NCBI GenBank assembly: GCA_016933985.1
Contig: JAFGTU010000099.1
Coordinates: 1-14,997, forward strand
DNA length: 14,997 nt
Reading direction: 5' to 3'
From: Sedimentisphaerales bacterium
GTDB lineage: Bacteria > Planctomycetota > Phycisphaerae > Sedimentisphaerales > Anaerobacaceae
The position numbers were made by a program, and so were the translations under genes. Positions within the stretch are counted from its first letter, which is position 1. Every line of letters starts with the position of its first letter. Shown piece after piece: positions 14,358 to 14,997 of this stretch. The notes beneath the pieces are model-generated. The model was given only the letters and a program-made list of their open reading frames with translations. It was not told the DNA's origin and did no database searches.

Positions 14358-14997
14358 ATGGACGAAGTCAAAATATTGCTGAAAGAGAAAGACATCCCGA
14401 AACAGTGGTACAACCTCGCTGCTGATCTACCGACGCCTCTGCTTCCGCCGCTTGGCCCTGACGGCAAGCCGGTCGGCCCGGAGATGCTGGCGCCGGTATT
14501 TCCGATGAACCTGATTGAGCAGGAGGTGAGCGCCGAGCGGTGGATCGATATACCGGAAGAGATTCTGGATATTCTGTACCGATGGCGTCCTTCGCCGTTG
14601 AGACGTGCGGTGTATCTGGAGCGATTTCTGGGCACTCCGGCGAAGATCTACTACAAAGATGAGAGCGTTAGTCCGCCGGGCAGCCACAAGCCGAATACTG
14701 CGGTCGCTCAGGCCTGGTACAATAAGCAGTTCGGCATCGAGCGGCTGACGACCGAGACCGGGGCGGGCCAGTGGGGCAGCGCCCTGGCATTCGCGTGCAA
14801 AATCATCGGGCTGGAGTGCAAGGTCTTTATGGTTCGGATCAGCTTCGACCAGAAGCCTTTCCGTAAGTTCATGATGCAGACATGGGGCGCAAATTGTGTG
14901 GCCAGTCCGAGCGAGGAGACAAACGCCGGCAGAAAGGTGCTCGCAGAAATGCCCGATACTCCGGGCAGCCTGGGCATCGCCATCAGCGAGGCTATAG
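14358..14997 (+). CDS. trpB2: Tryptophan synthase beta chain, TrpB2 type (3' end outside window)
   Basis: TrpB uses PLP to join indole and serine to tryptophan. The visible 213 codons start at ATG 14358 after AGGAAG (14345-14350) and run off the window. The TrpB2 subtype, distinct from classical TrpB, is shown by the long N terminus (KDIPKQWYNLAADLPTP, LPPLGPDGKPVGPE, LIEQEVSAERWIDIPEEI), RPSPLRRAVYLERFLGTP, and SPPGSHKPNTAVAQA with the probable PLP-binding Lys111. TTETGAGQWGSALAFACKI, the phosphate/substrate loop, and RISFDQKPFRKFMMQTWGA follow. Usual family length is about 430-450, so about half is present. TrpB2 often lacks a partner TrpA and is thought to salvage free indole; whether trpA exists here cannot be told. 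The family call is firm, the role inferred. Confidence 0.93.
   Translation, partial: MDEVKILLKEKDIPKQWYNLAADLPTPLLPPLGPDGKPVGPEMLAPVFPMNLIEQEVSAERWIDIPEEILDILYRWRPSPLRRAVYLERFLGTPAKIYYKDESVSPPGSHKPNTAVAQAWYNKQFGIERLTTETGAGQWGSALAFACKIIGLECKVFMVRISFDQKPFRKFMMQTWGANCVASPSEETNAGRKVLAEMPDTPGSLGIAISEAI

Overview
The window looks like chromosomal DNA from a Gram-negative-type bacterium with a moderately GC-rich genome. My best guess is a Planctomycetota member of the Phycisphaerae kind. This is an inference from the secreted parallel beta-helix and GH28 proteins, a ThuA-like protein, a secreted PQQ-type propeller, and intergenic DNA full of short palindromes and dispersed repeats of a style I remember from such genomes. 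I see no rRNA, tRNA, CRISPR array, transposase, phage gene or known defence system. No clearly new multi-gene system stands out; the less ordinary signals are in the non-coding DNA.

Layout. 1-822 is the 3' part of uvrB (nucleotide excision repair). A good sigma70-type promoter then precedes nadC (NAD synthesis) and birA (biotin-protein ligase), which lie 3 bp apart and are probably one transcript. A second promoter precedes a secreted right-handed beta-helix protein (2764-4554), which converges on a minus-strand, membrane-anchored ThuA-like protein (4865-5698). Between and beyond them are non-coding stretches (4555-4864 and about 5780-6730) holding a 9-bp perfect palindrome, short tandem-like repeats, repeat-derived pseudo-coding sequence and a perfect-consensus promoter (TTGACA, 17 bp, TATAAT).

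6731-7735 encodes an M29-like aminopeptidase whose reading frame stays open backwards through the repeat DNA; the true start is almost certainly the GTG at 6731. Next come a six-helix membrane protein of unknown function (7998-8594), a secreted GH28-type glycosidase (8617-10176) and a coiled-coil, probably lipid-anchored protein (10258-10791). A cluster of hairpins (10817-11010) separates these from a likely operon: a small unknown protein (11100-11393), a secreted PQQ-like beta-propeller (11442-12551) and purH (12602-14212). A new promoter then precedes trpB2-type tryptophan synthase beta, cut by the window end.

How they fit. The core-metabolism genes (repair, NAD, biotin, purine, tryptophan) are housekeeping. 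The beta-helix protein, ThuA-like protein and GH28 enzyme suggest extracellular or periplasmic polysaccharide handling, but they sit in separate transcription units and are not an obvious single locus. The plus strand changes from C-rich over G (left, including across the minus-strand gene) to G-rich over C (right, from about 11 kb), a strand-composition switch worth checking at genome scale.
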